This document shows positions 1 to 7,980 of a DNA stretch of 64,000 nt, piece after piece; the stretch's first letter is position 1; every line of letters starts with the position of its first letter. The DNA comes from Anaerobium acetethylicum (lineage in GTDB: Bacteria > Bacillota > Clostridia > Lachnospirales > Lachnospiraceae), in the NCBI RefSeq assembly GCF_900096945.1, contig NZ_FMKA01000001.1:124001-188000 (forward strand), read 5' to 3'. The notes below the pieces were generated by a model. The model was not told where the DNA came from. It worked only from the letters and a program-made list of their open reading frames with translations, and made no database searches. The translations under genes were made by a program, and so were the position numbers.

Positions 1-50
1 TAAAAATAATTTTATATATGTAAAATTTGTGTTATAAATGGGTATTTGCA

Positions 51-79
51 TTGCCTTTTCGCCTTTCAGAAGCTATAAT
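51..79 (+). promoter_or_regulatory. Sigma A promoter for mgsA
   Basis: TTGCCT (51-56) and TATAAT (74-79) are separated by 17 bases. The start codon of the methylglyoxal synthase gene follows about 110 bases later. No gene is visible in the first 190 bases of the window. Confidence 0.6.
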
Positions 80-191
80 AATATTTGTGTACGGCACTAC
101 AGAAGCGTTTGCCGGTGTGCCAGCAGCCAACATCCGAAGGGTAAAGGCAGAATGACCGGTGGATAATCATGCAGAGAGAAAGGGAAATTTT

Positions 192-668
192 ATGATACAG
201 GACGATTTCGTAACTTTAACCATTGGAAAACAGAAAAACATAGCATTGATTGCACATGACAGCAAAAAGCCGGAATTGATTGCATGGTGTGATGAAAATA
301 AAGAGATTTTGAAACAGCATTTCTTATGTGGCACAGGCACTACAGCAAGAATGATTACCGATAAGACAGACCTTCCGGTAAAAGGATACAACAGCGGCCC
401 TCTCGGCGGAGACCAGCAGATTGGTGCTAAAATCGTTGAGGGCAAAGTTGACTTTGTTATCTTCTTCTCGGATCCCCTTGCTGCGCAGCCGCATGATCCA
501 GACGTCAAGGCGCTCCTTAGAATCGCACAGGTATATGATATCCCGATGGCGAACAACAAGGCGACTGCCGATTTCATGATTACTTCGAAGTATATGACAG
601 AAGAGTATGATCATGAGATTATCAATTTCAACAAGAATATAGCAAACCGCGCAAAGGAAATGGCATAA
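192..668 (+). CDS. mgsA: Methylglyoxal synthase
   Basis: Cytosolic enzyme converting dihydroxyacetone phosphate to methylglyoxal and phosphate, a bypass of lower glycolysis used when phosphate is short or sugar phosphates accumulate. The 158-residue protein matches the family length (E. coli 152). It keeps the active-site set seen in E. coli MgsA at a constant offset of three: His22, Asp74 in GGDQQ, Asp94, His101 and Asp104 in PHDPDVKALLR. I chose ATG 192 because AGGGA lies seven bases upstream; an in-frame GTG at 159 would add 11 residues but has a poorer ribosome binding site. It has its own promoter and is followed by a hairpin, so it is probably monocistronic. The protein identity is secure; physiological use is inferred. 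Confidence 0.95.
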   Translation: MIQDDFVTLTIGKQKNIALIAHDSKKPELIAWCDENKEILKQHFLCGTGTTARMITDKTDLPVKGYNSGPLGGDQQIGAKIVEGKVDFVIFFSDPLAAQPHDPDVKALLRIAQVYDIPMANNKATADFMITSKYMTEEYDHEIINFNKNIANRAKEMA

Positions 669-698
669 TACGATCTGAATTAAATACTGTAAAACCAG

Positions 699-730
699 GC
701 TGTCCCGGTCCGAAGACCAGGGGCAGCTTT
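699..730 (+). terminator. Probable intrinsic terminator after mgsA
   Basis: Arms 699-710 and 715-727 (GCTG.CCC.GGTC against GACC.GGGGCAGC) fold with a CGAA loop and a bulge, followed by TTT and a T-rich stretch. It separates mgsA from the copper genes. Confidence 0.5.
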
Positions 731-770
731 CATTTGCCTAAGTGTCAATGTGTCAGCACACTAGCACTTG

Positions 771-800
771 TTGACAAAAGGGCATTAACAAGTTTATATT
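771..800 (+). promoter_or_regulatory. Promoter of the copZ-csoR operon
   Basis: Consensus TTGACA at 771-776 and TATATT at 795-800 with an 18-base spacer (TTATAT at 794 gives 17). The CsoR-type operator begins 15 bases downstream, over the expected start of transcription. Confidence 0.7.
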
Positions 801-814
801 AAAGTAAATATCTC

Positions 815-832
815 ACCCTACGGGGGTAGGGT
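815..832 (+). promoter_or_regulatory. CsoR-type copper operator
   Basis: Perfect inverted repeat ACCCTAC-GGGG-GTAGGGT, with the G/C-tract palindrome characteristic of CsoR-family operators. It sits just after the -10 box of an operon that encodes a CsoR homologue, which supports copper-responsive autoregulation. Binding itself is inferred. Confidence 0.75.
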
Positions 833-921
833 TGTGAATTTTGAATACCGCTGTTCAGGGGCTGGAGATATGACCGGCTCAGTAACTGAAAATGAATATT
901 TAAAACCAGGAGGGAATTTAT

Positions 922-1164
922 ATGGATAAGATTATGAACATAAACGGAATGACTTGCGGCCACTGCCAGGCCAGAGTAGAGAACGCTTTGAATGCAATCG
1001 ACGGGGTAGAGGCAAAGGTGGATCTGAAAAAGAAGATTGCGAAGGTCAAAATGGACAGGGAGATTCCTGACGAAGTTCTGAAAGCAGCAGTTGAGGAAGC
1101 CGGTTACGAAGTTGTATCGATTTCAGAAAAGAAGGGACTTTTTTCCCGGAGAGGTAACGATTAG
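922..1164 (+). CDS. copZ: CopZ-like heavy-metal-binding chaperone
   Basis: Small cytosolic HMA-domain protein of 80 residues that would bind Cu(I) through the two cysteines of the GMTCGHC motif (Cys12, Cys15) and pass it to a partner. One HMA fold spans residues 1-68, followed by a short basic tail. A strong AGGAGGG site lies nine bases before the ATG. The csoR gene starts two bases after its stop, and the operon is headed by a CsoR-type operator, so copper is the likely metal. No CopA-type P-type ATPase follows, although that is the usual partner; it must be encoded elsewhere or be absent. Confidence 0.88.
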   Translation: MDKIMNINGMTCGHCQARVENALNAIDGVEAKVDLKKKIAKVKMDREIPDEVLKAAVEEAGYEVVSISEKKGLFSRRGND

Positions 1165-1166
1165 TC

Positions 1167-1430
1167 ATGCAGGCAGATAATGCAAAGATAAGCCGTCTCC
1201 TGAAAACGGCACGGGGACAGATGGACGGCATTCTTAAGATGGTGGAAGAGGACAGGTACTGCGTTGATATTTCTAATCAGATCATGGCTACCGAAGCCAT
1301 CCTTAAGAAGGTCAATAAGGAAGTGCTTAAATCCCATGTGAACTGCTGCCTGAGGGAAGCTGCCGTTAATGGAGACATAGACGGGAAACTGGCTGAAATT
1401 GAGAAGATCATGGACAGTCTGGGAAGATGA
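1167..1430 (+). CDS. csoR: CsoR-family copper-sensing repressor
   Basis: All-helical DUF156/CsoR repressor of 87 residues that dissociates from DNA when Cu(I) binds. The Cys-His-Cys ligand set of copper CsoRs is present as Cys32, His57 and Cys61 (C36/H61/C65 in M. tuberculosis CsoR); an extra Cys60 is adjacent. It starts two bases after the copZ stop, so the two are translationally coupled. The perfect operator at 815-832 is its likely target, giving an autoregulated two-gene copper operon. FrmR/RcnR relatives that sense formaldehyde or nickel are less likely given the ligand spacing and the HMA partner. Confidence 0.88.
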   Translation: MQADNAKISRLLKTARGQMDGILKMVEEDRYCVDISNQIMATEAILKKVNKEVLKSHVNCCLREAAVNGDIDGKLAEIEKIMDSLGR

Positions 1431-1438
1431 CCGAGACG

Positions 1439-1479
1439 AGCAGGTCTGTCACTTTTATCCAAGAGTAGACGGACCTGCT
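1439..1479 (+). repeat. Inverted repeat between csoR and parE
   Basis: AGCAGGTC (1439-1446) and GACCTGCT (1472-1479) form a perfect 8 bp stem over a 25-base loop. No T-run follows, so it is not a standard terminator. It may be an mRNA stem or a protein site ahead of parE; no promoter was found here. Confidence 0.4.
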
Positions 1480-1536
1480 AAAGTGAAATCATAGAAAAAA
1501 TGTAAAATGAAAGACTAAGACAAAAGAGGAATGAAA

Positions 1537-3459
1537 ATGACTAAAAAAGTTACTTACGATGCGGACAGTATTTCGGTATTGGAAGGATTAGAAGCGGTCC
1601 GTAAGAGACCGGGAATGTACATAGGAAGCGTATCCACCAAGGGCCTTAATCATCTCATTTATGAAATCGTGGACAACTCGGTAGATGAACATCTTGCCGG
1701 CTTCTGCGATACGGTCAGGGTCACGCTGGAAAAGAATGGCTCGGCGACTATAGAAGACAACGGCAGGGGTATCCCGGTCGGTATGCATAAGAAAGGCGTT
1801 TCAGCTGAGAGGGTGGTCTTCACGACCCTTCATGCCGGAGGAAAATTCGACTCTTCGGTCTATAAGACAAGCGGCGGGCTCCATGGAGTAGGCTCCTCTG
1901 TCGTAAATGCCCTTTCTGCATATCTTGACATACAGATCAGCAGGGATGGTGCTATCCATCATGACAGATACGAAAAGGGAAATCCGGTGTTAAAGCTTGA
2001 AGATGGCCTTCTTCCAATACTTGGGAAGACCAGGAAGACGGGAACAAAAATCAATTTTCTGCCGGACAACACTATTTTTGAAAAAATCAGGTTCAAATCA
2101 GAGGATATCAAGAGCAGGCTTCACGAGACGGCATATTTGAATCCCGGGCTTACGATCATTTTTGAGGATTTTCGTGGTGAAGAGCCGGAGATGATCACTT
2201 ATCACGAGGAAGACGGGATCATTGGATTTATAAAGGACCTCAATAAGAATAAGGATAAAATGCATGAGCCAGTCTATTTCAAAGGCGAGAGCGAGGATAT
2301 AACCGTGGAGGTGGCATTCCAGTACGTGAACGAATTCCACGAGAATGTTCTTGGATTCTGCAATAATATCTATAACGGAGAGGGCGGAACCCATCTTACA
2401 GGATTCAAGACTGCGTTTACTTCGGTAATGAATCAGTACGCAAGGGAACTTGGCATCATAAAAGAGAAAGATGCTAATTTTACCGGTGCCGATATCAGGA
2501 ACGGAATGAATGCAATTGTTTCCATTAAGCATCCGGCGCCGCGTTTTGAGGGACAGACAAAGACGAAACTTGATAACCAGGATGCATCAAGGGCAGTTGG
2601 AAAAATTACAAGCGAGGAAATACAGAGGTATTTCGATAAAAATCTGGACGATCTTAGAAGCGTCATCTCATGCGCCGAAAAGGCTGCAAAAATCAGAAAA
2701 ACAGAAGAGAAGGCCAAGACGAACCTCCTTTCAAAACCGAAATTTTCTTTCGATTCAAACGGGAAGCTTGCCAACTGTGAAAGCAGAAAACCTGAAGCAT
2801 GTGAGATTTTTATTGTCGAAGGTGATTCTGCCGGAGGTTCCGCAAAAACAGCAAGGAACAGGCATTTTCAGGCCATCCTGCCAATCAGGGGAAAAATCCT
2901 TAACGTTGAGAAAGCCAGCATCGACAAGGTCCTTGCAAATGCTGAAATCAAGACCATGATCAACACATTCGGTTGTGGATTCTCTGAAGGCTATGGCAAT
3001 GACTTTGACATCACAAAGCTGAAATACCACAAGATTATCATAATGGCCGATGCCGATGTTGACGGTTCCCATATCTGCACCCTTCTGCTGACTCTTTTCT
3101 ACCGTTTTATGCCGGAACTTATTTACGAAGGTCATGTTTATATCGCGATGCCGCCGCTTTACAAGGCAATGCCTTCACGTGGGGAAGAGGAATATCTCTA
3201 TGATGACAAGGCGCTGGAAAAATACAGGAAGAAACATAAGGGACCTTTTACACTGCAGCGATACAAAGGACTCGGAGAAATGGATGCGCAGCAGCTGTGG
3301 GAAACCACTCTGAATCCGGAAACAAGAATTTTGAAGCTGGTGGAAATAGAAGACGCCCGGATGGCTTCAGAGGTTACAGAGATGCTGATGGGAACGGAAG
3401 TGCCTCCGAGAAGGGCATTTATCTATGATCATGCCCAGGATGCAGAACTGGATATATAA
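1537..3459 (+). CDS. parE: Type IIA topoisomerase ATPase subunit (topoisomerase IV subunit B, ParE-like)
   Basis: ATP-driven subunit of the decatenating/relaxing topoisomerase, acting with the adjacent A subunit on the chromosome. Visible are the GHKL ATPase motifs (EIVDNSVDE, DNGRGIP, GGLHGVGSSVVNALS), the QTKTKLDN lysine, and the Toprim motifs EGDSAGGSAK, PIRGKILNVEKA and MADADVDGSH. The 640 residues suit ParE/GyrB without an insertion. ATG 1537 is preferred over ATG 1531 because AGAGGA abuts 1531 but stands six bases from 1537. It is paired with a parC-type gene lacking a GyrA box and is not beside recF or dnaA, so topoisomerase IV is more likely than gyrase, though a second gyrase-like pair cannot be excluded. 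Confidence 0.85.
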   Translation: MTKKVTYDADSISVLEGLEAVRKRPGMYIGSVSTKGLNHLIYEIVDNSVDEHLAGFCDTVRVTLEKNGSATIEDNGRGIPVGMHKKGVSAERVVFTTLHAGGKFDSSVYKTSGGLHGVGSSVVNALSAYLDIQISRDGAIHHDRYEKGNPVLKLEDGLLPILGKTRKTGTKINFLPDNTIFEKIRFKSEDIKSRLHETAYLNPGLTIIFEDFRGEEPEMITYHEEDGIIGFIKDLNKNKDKMHEPVYFKGESEDITVEVAFQYVNEFHENVLGFCNNIYNGEGGTHLTGFKTAFTSVMNQYARELGIIKEKDANFTGADIRNGMNAIVSIKHPAPRFEGQTKTKLDNQDASRAVGKITSEEIQRYFDKNLDDLRSVISCAEKAAKIRKTEEKAKTNLLSKPKFSFDSNGKLANCESRKPEACEIFIVEGDSAGGSAKTARNRHFQAILPIRGKILNVEKASIDKVLANAEIKTMINTFGCGFSEGYGNDFDITKLKYHKIIIMADADVDGSHICTLLLTLFYRFMPELIYEGHVYIAMPPLYKAMPSRGEEEYLYDDKALEKYRKKHKGPFTLQRYKGLGEMDAQQLWETTLNPETRILKLVEIEDARMASEVTEMLMGTEVPPRRAFIYDHAQDAELDI

Positions 3460-3490
3460 GCTGAATACGGGTTTCTATAAAAGACCAGTA

Positions 3491-3508
3491 ATCTGGCACA
3501 TGCCAGAT
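3491..3508. promoter_or_regulatory. Perfect palindrome in the parE-parC spacer
   Basis: ATCTGGCA-CA-TGCCAGAT, 8 bp arms around a 2-base centre, lies midway in the 84-base gap between the two subunit genes. It could be an operator, or in RNA a 7 bp stem with an ACAT tetraloop that sets the relative expression of the subunits. Confidence 0.45.
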
Positions 3509-3543
3509 GATATGATATAAATCGAAAGGACCAATAACAGACA

Positions 3544-5784
3544 ATGGAAGAACAGATAATAAAAACGGAATATTCCGACGTGATGCAGAAATCCTACATT
3601 GATTATGCGATGAGCGTCATTGTTGCAAGAGCGCTTCCGGATATACGTGACGGATTGAAACCGGTTCAGAGAAGAACCCTTTATGATATGTATGAGCTTG
3701 GCATCAAATATGACAGGCCATACCGAAAATGCGCCCGTATCGTAGGCGATACGATGGGTAAATACCACCCTCACGGCGACAGCTCGATCTATGATGCCCT
3801 CGTAGTCCTTGCACAGGATTTCAAGAAAGGCAGGACCCTTGTCGATGGCCATGGCAATTTCGGCTCCATCGAAGGCGACGGGGCAGCGGCAATGCGTTAT
3901 ACGGAAGCGAGGCTTGAAAAGATAACTCAGGAAGTCTACCTCGCAGACCTCGACAAGGATGTTGTGGATTTTGTTCCAAACTTCGATGAAACAGAAAAAG
4001 AGCCGGAAGTATTGCCGGTAAAAATACCAAATCTTCTTGTTAATGGTGCGGAAGGCATCGCCGTAGGCATGGCTACAAGCATACCGCCCCACAACCTTGC
4101 AGAAGTTGTGGATGCCGTCAAGGCGTACATGAATAATAATGATATTTCAACTGAAGAACTGATGGAATATATGCCGGGGCCTGATTTTCCTACGGGAGGC
4201 ATCGTGGCAAACAAGGATGAACTCCTTGCCATATATGAAAACGGAACAGGAAAGATAAAAGTCCGCGGGAAAGTCGCGTTTGAAAAGGGGAAAAAAGGCA
4301 AGGATGAACTTGTGATTACTGAAATCCCTTATACCATGGTAGGTGCAAACATCGGGAAATTCCTGAATGATGTAGGCAGTCTGGTAGAAACCAAAAAGAC
4401 CAGCGATATCGTCGATATCTCAAACCAGTCTTCAAAAGAGGGCATCCGCATTGTTCTTGAACTAAAAAAGAATGCAGACCCTGAAAAACTTCTGAACCTT
4501 CTTTACAAAAAGACAAAACTGGAAGATACCTTCGGCGTAAACATGCTGGCGGTATCTGATGGACGTCCTGAAATCATGGGCCTCAGGGAAATAATCAGGC
4601 ATCATGTCGACTTCCAGTACGTAATTGCGGGAAGAAAATACAGAACCCTTCTGAAAAAAGAACTCGATAAAAAGGAAATACAGGAAGGCCTCATCAAAGC
4701 CTGCGACGTAATAGACCTTATCATCGAAATGCTCAGAGGCAGCAAGAACATCAAGGATGCAAAAGATTGTCTCGTGAACGGCAATACCGAAAAAATCAAG
4801 TTCAAAACAAAACAGTCAGAGAAAATGGCTTCCCAGCTCAGATTCACGGAACGCCAGGCAACGGCGATCCTTGAGATGCGCCTCTACAAGCTCATCGGCC
4901 TCGAAATAGAGGCTCTCATAAAAGAGCATAGCGAGACACTGAAAAATATCGAAAAATATGAGGATATCCTCAATAACAGAGTTTCCATGTCAAAGGTTAT
5001 CACCAAAGAACTGGATGCTGTAAAGAAAGAATTTGGGAAACCCAGAAAAACGGCTATTGAAAATGCCAAAGAGGCTGTATATGAGGAAAATAAAATCGTA
5101 GAACAGGAAGTCGTGTTCCTTATGGACCGCTTCGGTTATGCGAAAACCATAGACAAATCGGTTTATGACAGGAACAAGGATGCGGCCGACAGCGAGAACC
5201 GGTATGTGATCCCCTGTATGAACACAGACAGGATCTGCGTATTCACAAGCACAGGCAGGCTGCATCTGATGAAGGTTCTCGATATCCCGTTCGGTAAGCT
5301 CAGGGACAAAGGCACTCCGATCGACAACCTTGGAAATTACGACAGCCGCGAGGAGAATGTCATATATATTGATTCCCTTGAGCGGGTAAAGGAATCCAGG
5401 ATCCTTTATGCAACAAGGCAGGGAATGCTTAAGCGCGTCGAAGGAAACGAATTCGATGTTGCAAAACGAACGGTAGCAGCAACGAAACTCCAGGACGGAG
5501 ATTCTGTCTTATTTGTAGGAATAACACTTGAAAATGAGGATATTGTCCTGCAGACGGAGAAAGGAATATTCCTGAGATATTCCGCCGAAGAAATCCCGTT
5601 TAAGAAAAAGACTGCTGTAGGTGTCAGGGGAATCAAGCTCGATGCCCTGGATTTTGTTGAAAATATTTATCTTATGGAACAGAGAACGGAAAAGGCTGTC
5701 ATGTACGGGGATAAGGAAGTACTTCTTCACAGGCTGAAAGTCGGAAAGCGTGATACAAGGGGAGTCAAAGTAAGACTAACGTAG
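3544..5784 (+). CDS. parC: Type IIA topoisomerase cleavage subunit (topoisomerase IV subunit A, ParC-like)
   Basis: DNA-cleaving subunit: the catalytic tyrosine is Tyr119 in AAMRYTEARL, with the conserved RDGLKPVQRR upstream. The quinolone-determining region reads PHGDSSIYDAL, with Ser80 and Asp84, the wild-type-like residues at the positions where resistance mutations arise. The protein is 746 residues with a C-terminal beta-pinwheel of degenerate blades, and no QRRGGKG-type GyrA box is visible, favouring decatenation over supercoiling. AAAGGA is 13 bases from the ATG, slightly long. It follows parE after an 84-base spacer with a palindrome and is probably cotranscribed. Confidence 0.85.
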   Translation: MEEQIIKTEYSDVMQKSYIDYAMSVIVARALPDIRDGLKPVQRRTLYDMYELGIKYDRPYRKCARIVGDTMGKYHPHGDSSIYDALVVLAQDFKKGRTLVDGHGNFGSIEGDGAAAMRYTEARLEKITQEVYLADLDKDVVDFVPNFDETEKEPEVLPVKIPNLLVNGAEGIAVGMATSIPPHNLAEVVDAVKAYMNNNDISTEELMEYMPGPDFPTGGIVANKDELLAIYENGTGKIKVRGKVAFEKGKKGKDELVITEIPYTMVGANIGKFLNDVGSLVETKKTSDIVDISNQSSKEGIRIVLELKKNADPEKLLNLLYKKTKLEDTFGVNMLAVSDGRPEIMGLREIIRHHVDFQYVIAGRKYRTLLKKELDKKEIQEGLIKACDVIDLIIEMLRGSKNIKDAKDCLVNGNTEKIKFKTKQSEKMASQLRFTERQATAILEMRLYKLIGLEIEALIKEHSETLKNIEKYEDILNNRVSMSKVITKELDAVKKEFGKPRKTAIENAKEAVYEENKIVEQEVVFLMDRFGYAKTIDKSVYDRNKDAADSENRYVIPCMNTDRICVFTSTGRLHLMKVLDIPFGKLRDKGTPIDNLGNYDSREENVIYIDSLERVKESRILYATRQGMLKRVEGNEFDVAKRTVAATKLQDGDSVLFVGITLENEDIVLQTEKGIFLRYSAEEIPFKKKTAVGVRGIKLDALDFVENIYLMEQRTEKAVMYGDKEVLLHRLKVGKRDTRGVKVRLT

Positions 5785-5857
5785 AAATAAGATATATGTA
5801 GCCGGGCAGGATGTGGTTTACATAAAAAACATCCCAAAAAACAGCTATAAAACAGTA

Positions 5858-5886
5858 TTGACAAGTTGAAAGAATAGGCATATATT
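5858..5886 (+). promoter_or_regulatory. Sigma A promoter of the K+ transporter gene
   Basis: TTGACA (5858-5863), 17-base spacer, TATATT (5881-5886). Transcription would start near 5893, giving an 88-base leader. Confidence 0.75.
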
Positions 5887-5901
5887 AACCCTTGCAAGTA
5901 C

Positions 5902-5973
5902 TGATAGGAGGCCGTACCACGTCCTCCTATCATTTATAAAATTATTATGCGAATTTTTCGCAAAAATCCGGAG
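5902..5973 (+). promoter_or_regulatory. Structured leader, possible translational switch
   Basis: TGATAGGAGG (5902-5911) pairs perfectly with CCTCCTATCA (5923-5932), a 10 bp stem at the very start of the predicted mRNA. The TCCTCC in its 3' arm (5922-5927) is also complementary to GGAGGA of the true ribosome binding site (5969-5974). A second small stem, TGCGAA-TTT-TTCGCA (5948-5962), lies between. The two pairings are mutually exclusive, as in a translational switch. No known aptamer was recognised. Confidence 0.5.
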
Positions 5974-5980
5974 GAAGAAA

Positions 5981-7369
5981 GTGAAAGAAAAGATTACGGG
6001 GCTTCATAAATGCCTCACTGTACCGCAGATTATTGCGCTGGGATTTTTTTGTTTTGTATTTGCAGGAGGGTTAATCCTTATGCTCCCCATATGTAGTGCG
6101 GATGGAACTTATACCAATTTTGTTGATACATTATTTACGGCTACATCCGCCGTTTGTGTTACGGGTCTTGTTACAATACCGACTTATTCTCATTGGTCCT
6201 TATTGGGGAAAATAGTAATCATGGTATTGATTCAGCTGGGCGGACTTGGCTTCATGACATGTTTTACAAGCGTCCTGATTCTGTTGGGAAAAAGAATTAC
6301 TTTGAAGGAAAGGATGATTATTCAGGATTCTTTGAATGAATCCAGACTTCAAGGACTGGTCAAACTGGTAATCAGGATTATAAAAGGGACTTTCCTGGTG
6401 GAGGGAATCGGAGCATTTCTGTATTGCTTTGAATTTGTACCAGCTTATGGTTTGATTAAAGGGATAGGCGTATCGATTTTCACAGCGGTTTCAGCGTTTT
6501 GCAATGCAGGCTTCGATGTTATAGGCGATTACAGCCTGATGCCTTTTAATACTGGTTTTTTTGTAAACTATGTTACAATGGCGCTGATTATTACCGGTGG
6601 TATCGGATTTACCGTATGGTGGGACTTATTCAGGGTCGTCAGGCTTCAAAAAGAAAACCGCCTGGGATTCAAGATGAATATCAGGAAACTGACATTGCAC
6701 TCAAAAATAGCCCTGTCTATTACACTTTTTCTTATTTTCGGAGGGGCATTATGCTTTTTCCTTCTTGAATACAGAAATCAAGCAACGATGGGGCAGATGA
6801 ATCTTTACGAAAAAATAACGGCTTCGCTGTTTCAGTCTGTAACTACGAGAACTGCCGGCTTTTTTTCGATACCGCAGGATAAAATGTCGCTGTCATCCCA
6901 GCTTCTTACGGTTGTGCTGATGTTTATAGGTGGTTCACCGGCAGGTACAGCAGGCGGTATCAAGACAGTAACATTTGGCGTTATTATGCTTTCAATCGTT
7001 TCTGTAATAAAGGGTAAGGAGAACACTGAAATCTACAGACGTACCATACCTGCGAATACAGTAAGGAAATCGCTTGCCATCATGATGATCAGTCTTTTTA
7101 CTGTTATTATGGGCACGATGTTCCTTTCTATTACAGAAAGCTCCAGTTCCCTTATGAACGTGCTCTTTGAGGTTGCCTCTGCAATGGCGACTGTGGGGCT
7201 TACGATAGGCGTGACTCCGACCCTTACAGTACCGGGAAAACTTCTGATCATCTTCCTGATGTATATGGGAAGGATAGGGGTTCTGACGATGGCACTTGTT
7301 TTCGGCTTGAAACGAAGAAAAACGAACAACAGTATCAAACTGCCGGAAGAAAATATAATGGTGGGCTAA
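5981..7369 (+). CDS. ktrB: TrkH/KtrB-family K+ transporter, membrane subunit
   Basis: Integral membrane potassium uptake protein of 462 residues built from four M1-P-M2 repeats. The four pore-loop signatures can be read: TSAVCVTGL, SAFCNAGF, TTRTAGFF and SAMATVGLT, each with the selectivity-filter glycine. Length and short N-terminus fit KtrB better than the longer proteobacterial TrkH. It starts with GTG at 5981, seven bases after CGGAGGA. No TrkA/KtrA RCK-domain gate subunit lies next to it, so the regulatory subunit must be elsewhere. It has its own promoter and a structured leader that may control translation. Cation specificity is assigned from the family. Confidence 0.88.
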   Translation: MKEKITGLHKCLTVPQIIALGFFCFVFAGGLILMLPICSADGTYTNFVDTLFTATSAVCVTGLVTIPTYSHWSLLGKIVIMVLIQLGGLGFMTCFTSVLILLGKRITLKERMIIQDSLNESRLQGLVKLVIRIIKGTFLVEGIGAFLYCFEFVPAYGLIKGIGVSIFTAVSAFCNAGFDVIGDYSLMPFNTGFFVNYVTMALIITGGIGFTVWWDLFRVVRLQKENRLGFKMNIRKLTLHSKIALSITLFLIFGGALCFFLLEYRNQATMGQMNLYEKITASLFQSVTTRTAGFFSIPQDKMSLSSQLLTVVLMFIGGSPAGTAGGIKTVTFGVIMLSIVSVIKGKENTEIYRRTIPANTVRKSLAIMMISLFTVIMGTMFLSITESSSSLMNVLFEVASAMATVGLTIGVTPTLTVPGKLLIIFLMYMGRIGVLTMALVFGLKRRKTNNSIKLPEENIMVG

Positions 7370-7375
7370 AAGACC

Positions 7376-7404
7376 TTGCAATTTTTGGAAGGAAGTGCTA
7401 CAAT
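7376..7404 (+). promoter_or_regulatory. Promoter of the rimP-nusA-infB operon
   Basis: TTGCAA (7376-7381), 17 bases, TACAAT (7399-7404). It lies just after the K+ transporter stop codon and before the rimP leader hairpin. Confidence 0.65.
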
Positions 7405-7431
7405 ACCAATAAGGTAATATATTTGACGGAG

Positions 7432-7459
7432 ATAAGAGTGGGCGCAAGTCCACTCTTAT
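7432..7459 (+). promoter_or_regulatory. rimP leader hairpin
   Basis: ATAAGAGTGG (7432-7441) and CCACTCTTAT (7450-7459) form a perfect 10 bp stem with an 8-base loop. It begins about 20 bases into the predicted transcript and ends 34 bases before rimP. A similar stem with GTGGG/CCCAC arms ahead of rimP is common in Firmicutes as I recall, but its role is not something I can state. Confidence 0.6.
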
Positions 7460-7493
7460 TACGTGTATAGACATAAAAAGGAAGGTGTTTTAA

Positions 7494-7961
7494 ATGTCAA
7501 AAAGAGAAAATTATGAAAAAAGAACAGAAGCGATTCTTCAGCCAATCGTGGATTCCATGAATTTTGAACTTGTGGATGTGGAATATGTTAAGGAAGCGGG
7601 ATACTGGTATCTCAGGGTCTATATTGATAAGGAAGGCGGTATCGCCGTTGACGATTGCGAAGCTGTCAGCAGGCAGCTTGGAGAAATCCTTGATAAGGAT
7701 GATTTTATAGATGATGCATACATACTTGAGGTAAGCTCACCGGGTCTTGGAAGACCGCTAAAGAAGGAAAAGGATTTTGTAAGGAGCATGGGGGAAGAAG
7801 TCGAAGTGAGGACATACCGCGCGATCGACCGCCAGAAAGAATTTACCGGAATCCTGAAAGAGTATGACAAAGAAAGCGTTACTTTGGAATTTGAAGATGG
7901 AACCGATATGAAAATAGCAAGAACTGACATTGCTTTGATCAGACTTGCTTTCGATTTTTAA
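7494..7961 (+). CDS. rimP: Ribosome maturation factor RimP
   Basis: Assembly factor for the 30S ribosomal subunit. The 155-residue protein has the two RimP domains: the N-terminal alpha/beta domain with the signature DVEYVKE, LRVYIDKEGG and DDCEAVSRQLGEILD, then YILEVSSPGLGRPLK, and a C-terminal Sm-like beta barrel. AAGGAAGGTG precedes the ATG. It is the first gene of the nusA-infB operon, the usual position in Firmicutes, and nusA starts 19 bases after its stop. Operon expression is set from the promoter at 7376 and a leader hairpin. Confidence 0.95.
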   Translation: MSKRENYEKRTEAILQPIVDSMNFELVDVEYVKEAGYWYLRVYIDKEGGIAVDDCEAVSRQLGEILDKDDFIDDAYILEVSSPGLGRPLKKEKDFVRSMGEEVEVRTYRAIDRQKEFTGILKEYDKESVTLEFEDGTDMKIARTDIALIRLAFDF

Positions 7962-7980
7962 AAACAGGAGGAATATAAAA

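Noticed and set aside
1439-1485. H-type pseudoknot (AGCAGGTC/GACCTGCT with CACTTT/AAAGTG) upstream of parE
   Set aside because: The second pairing would have to span an 8 bp stem with no linker, which is sterically unlikely; the 8 bp stem alone was kept.
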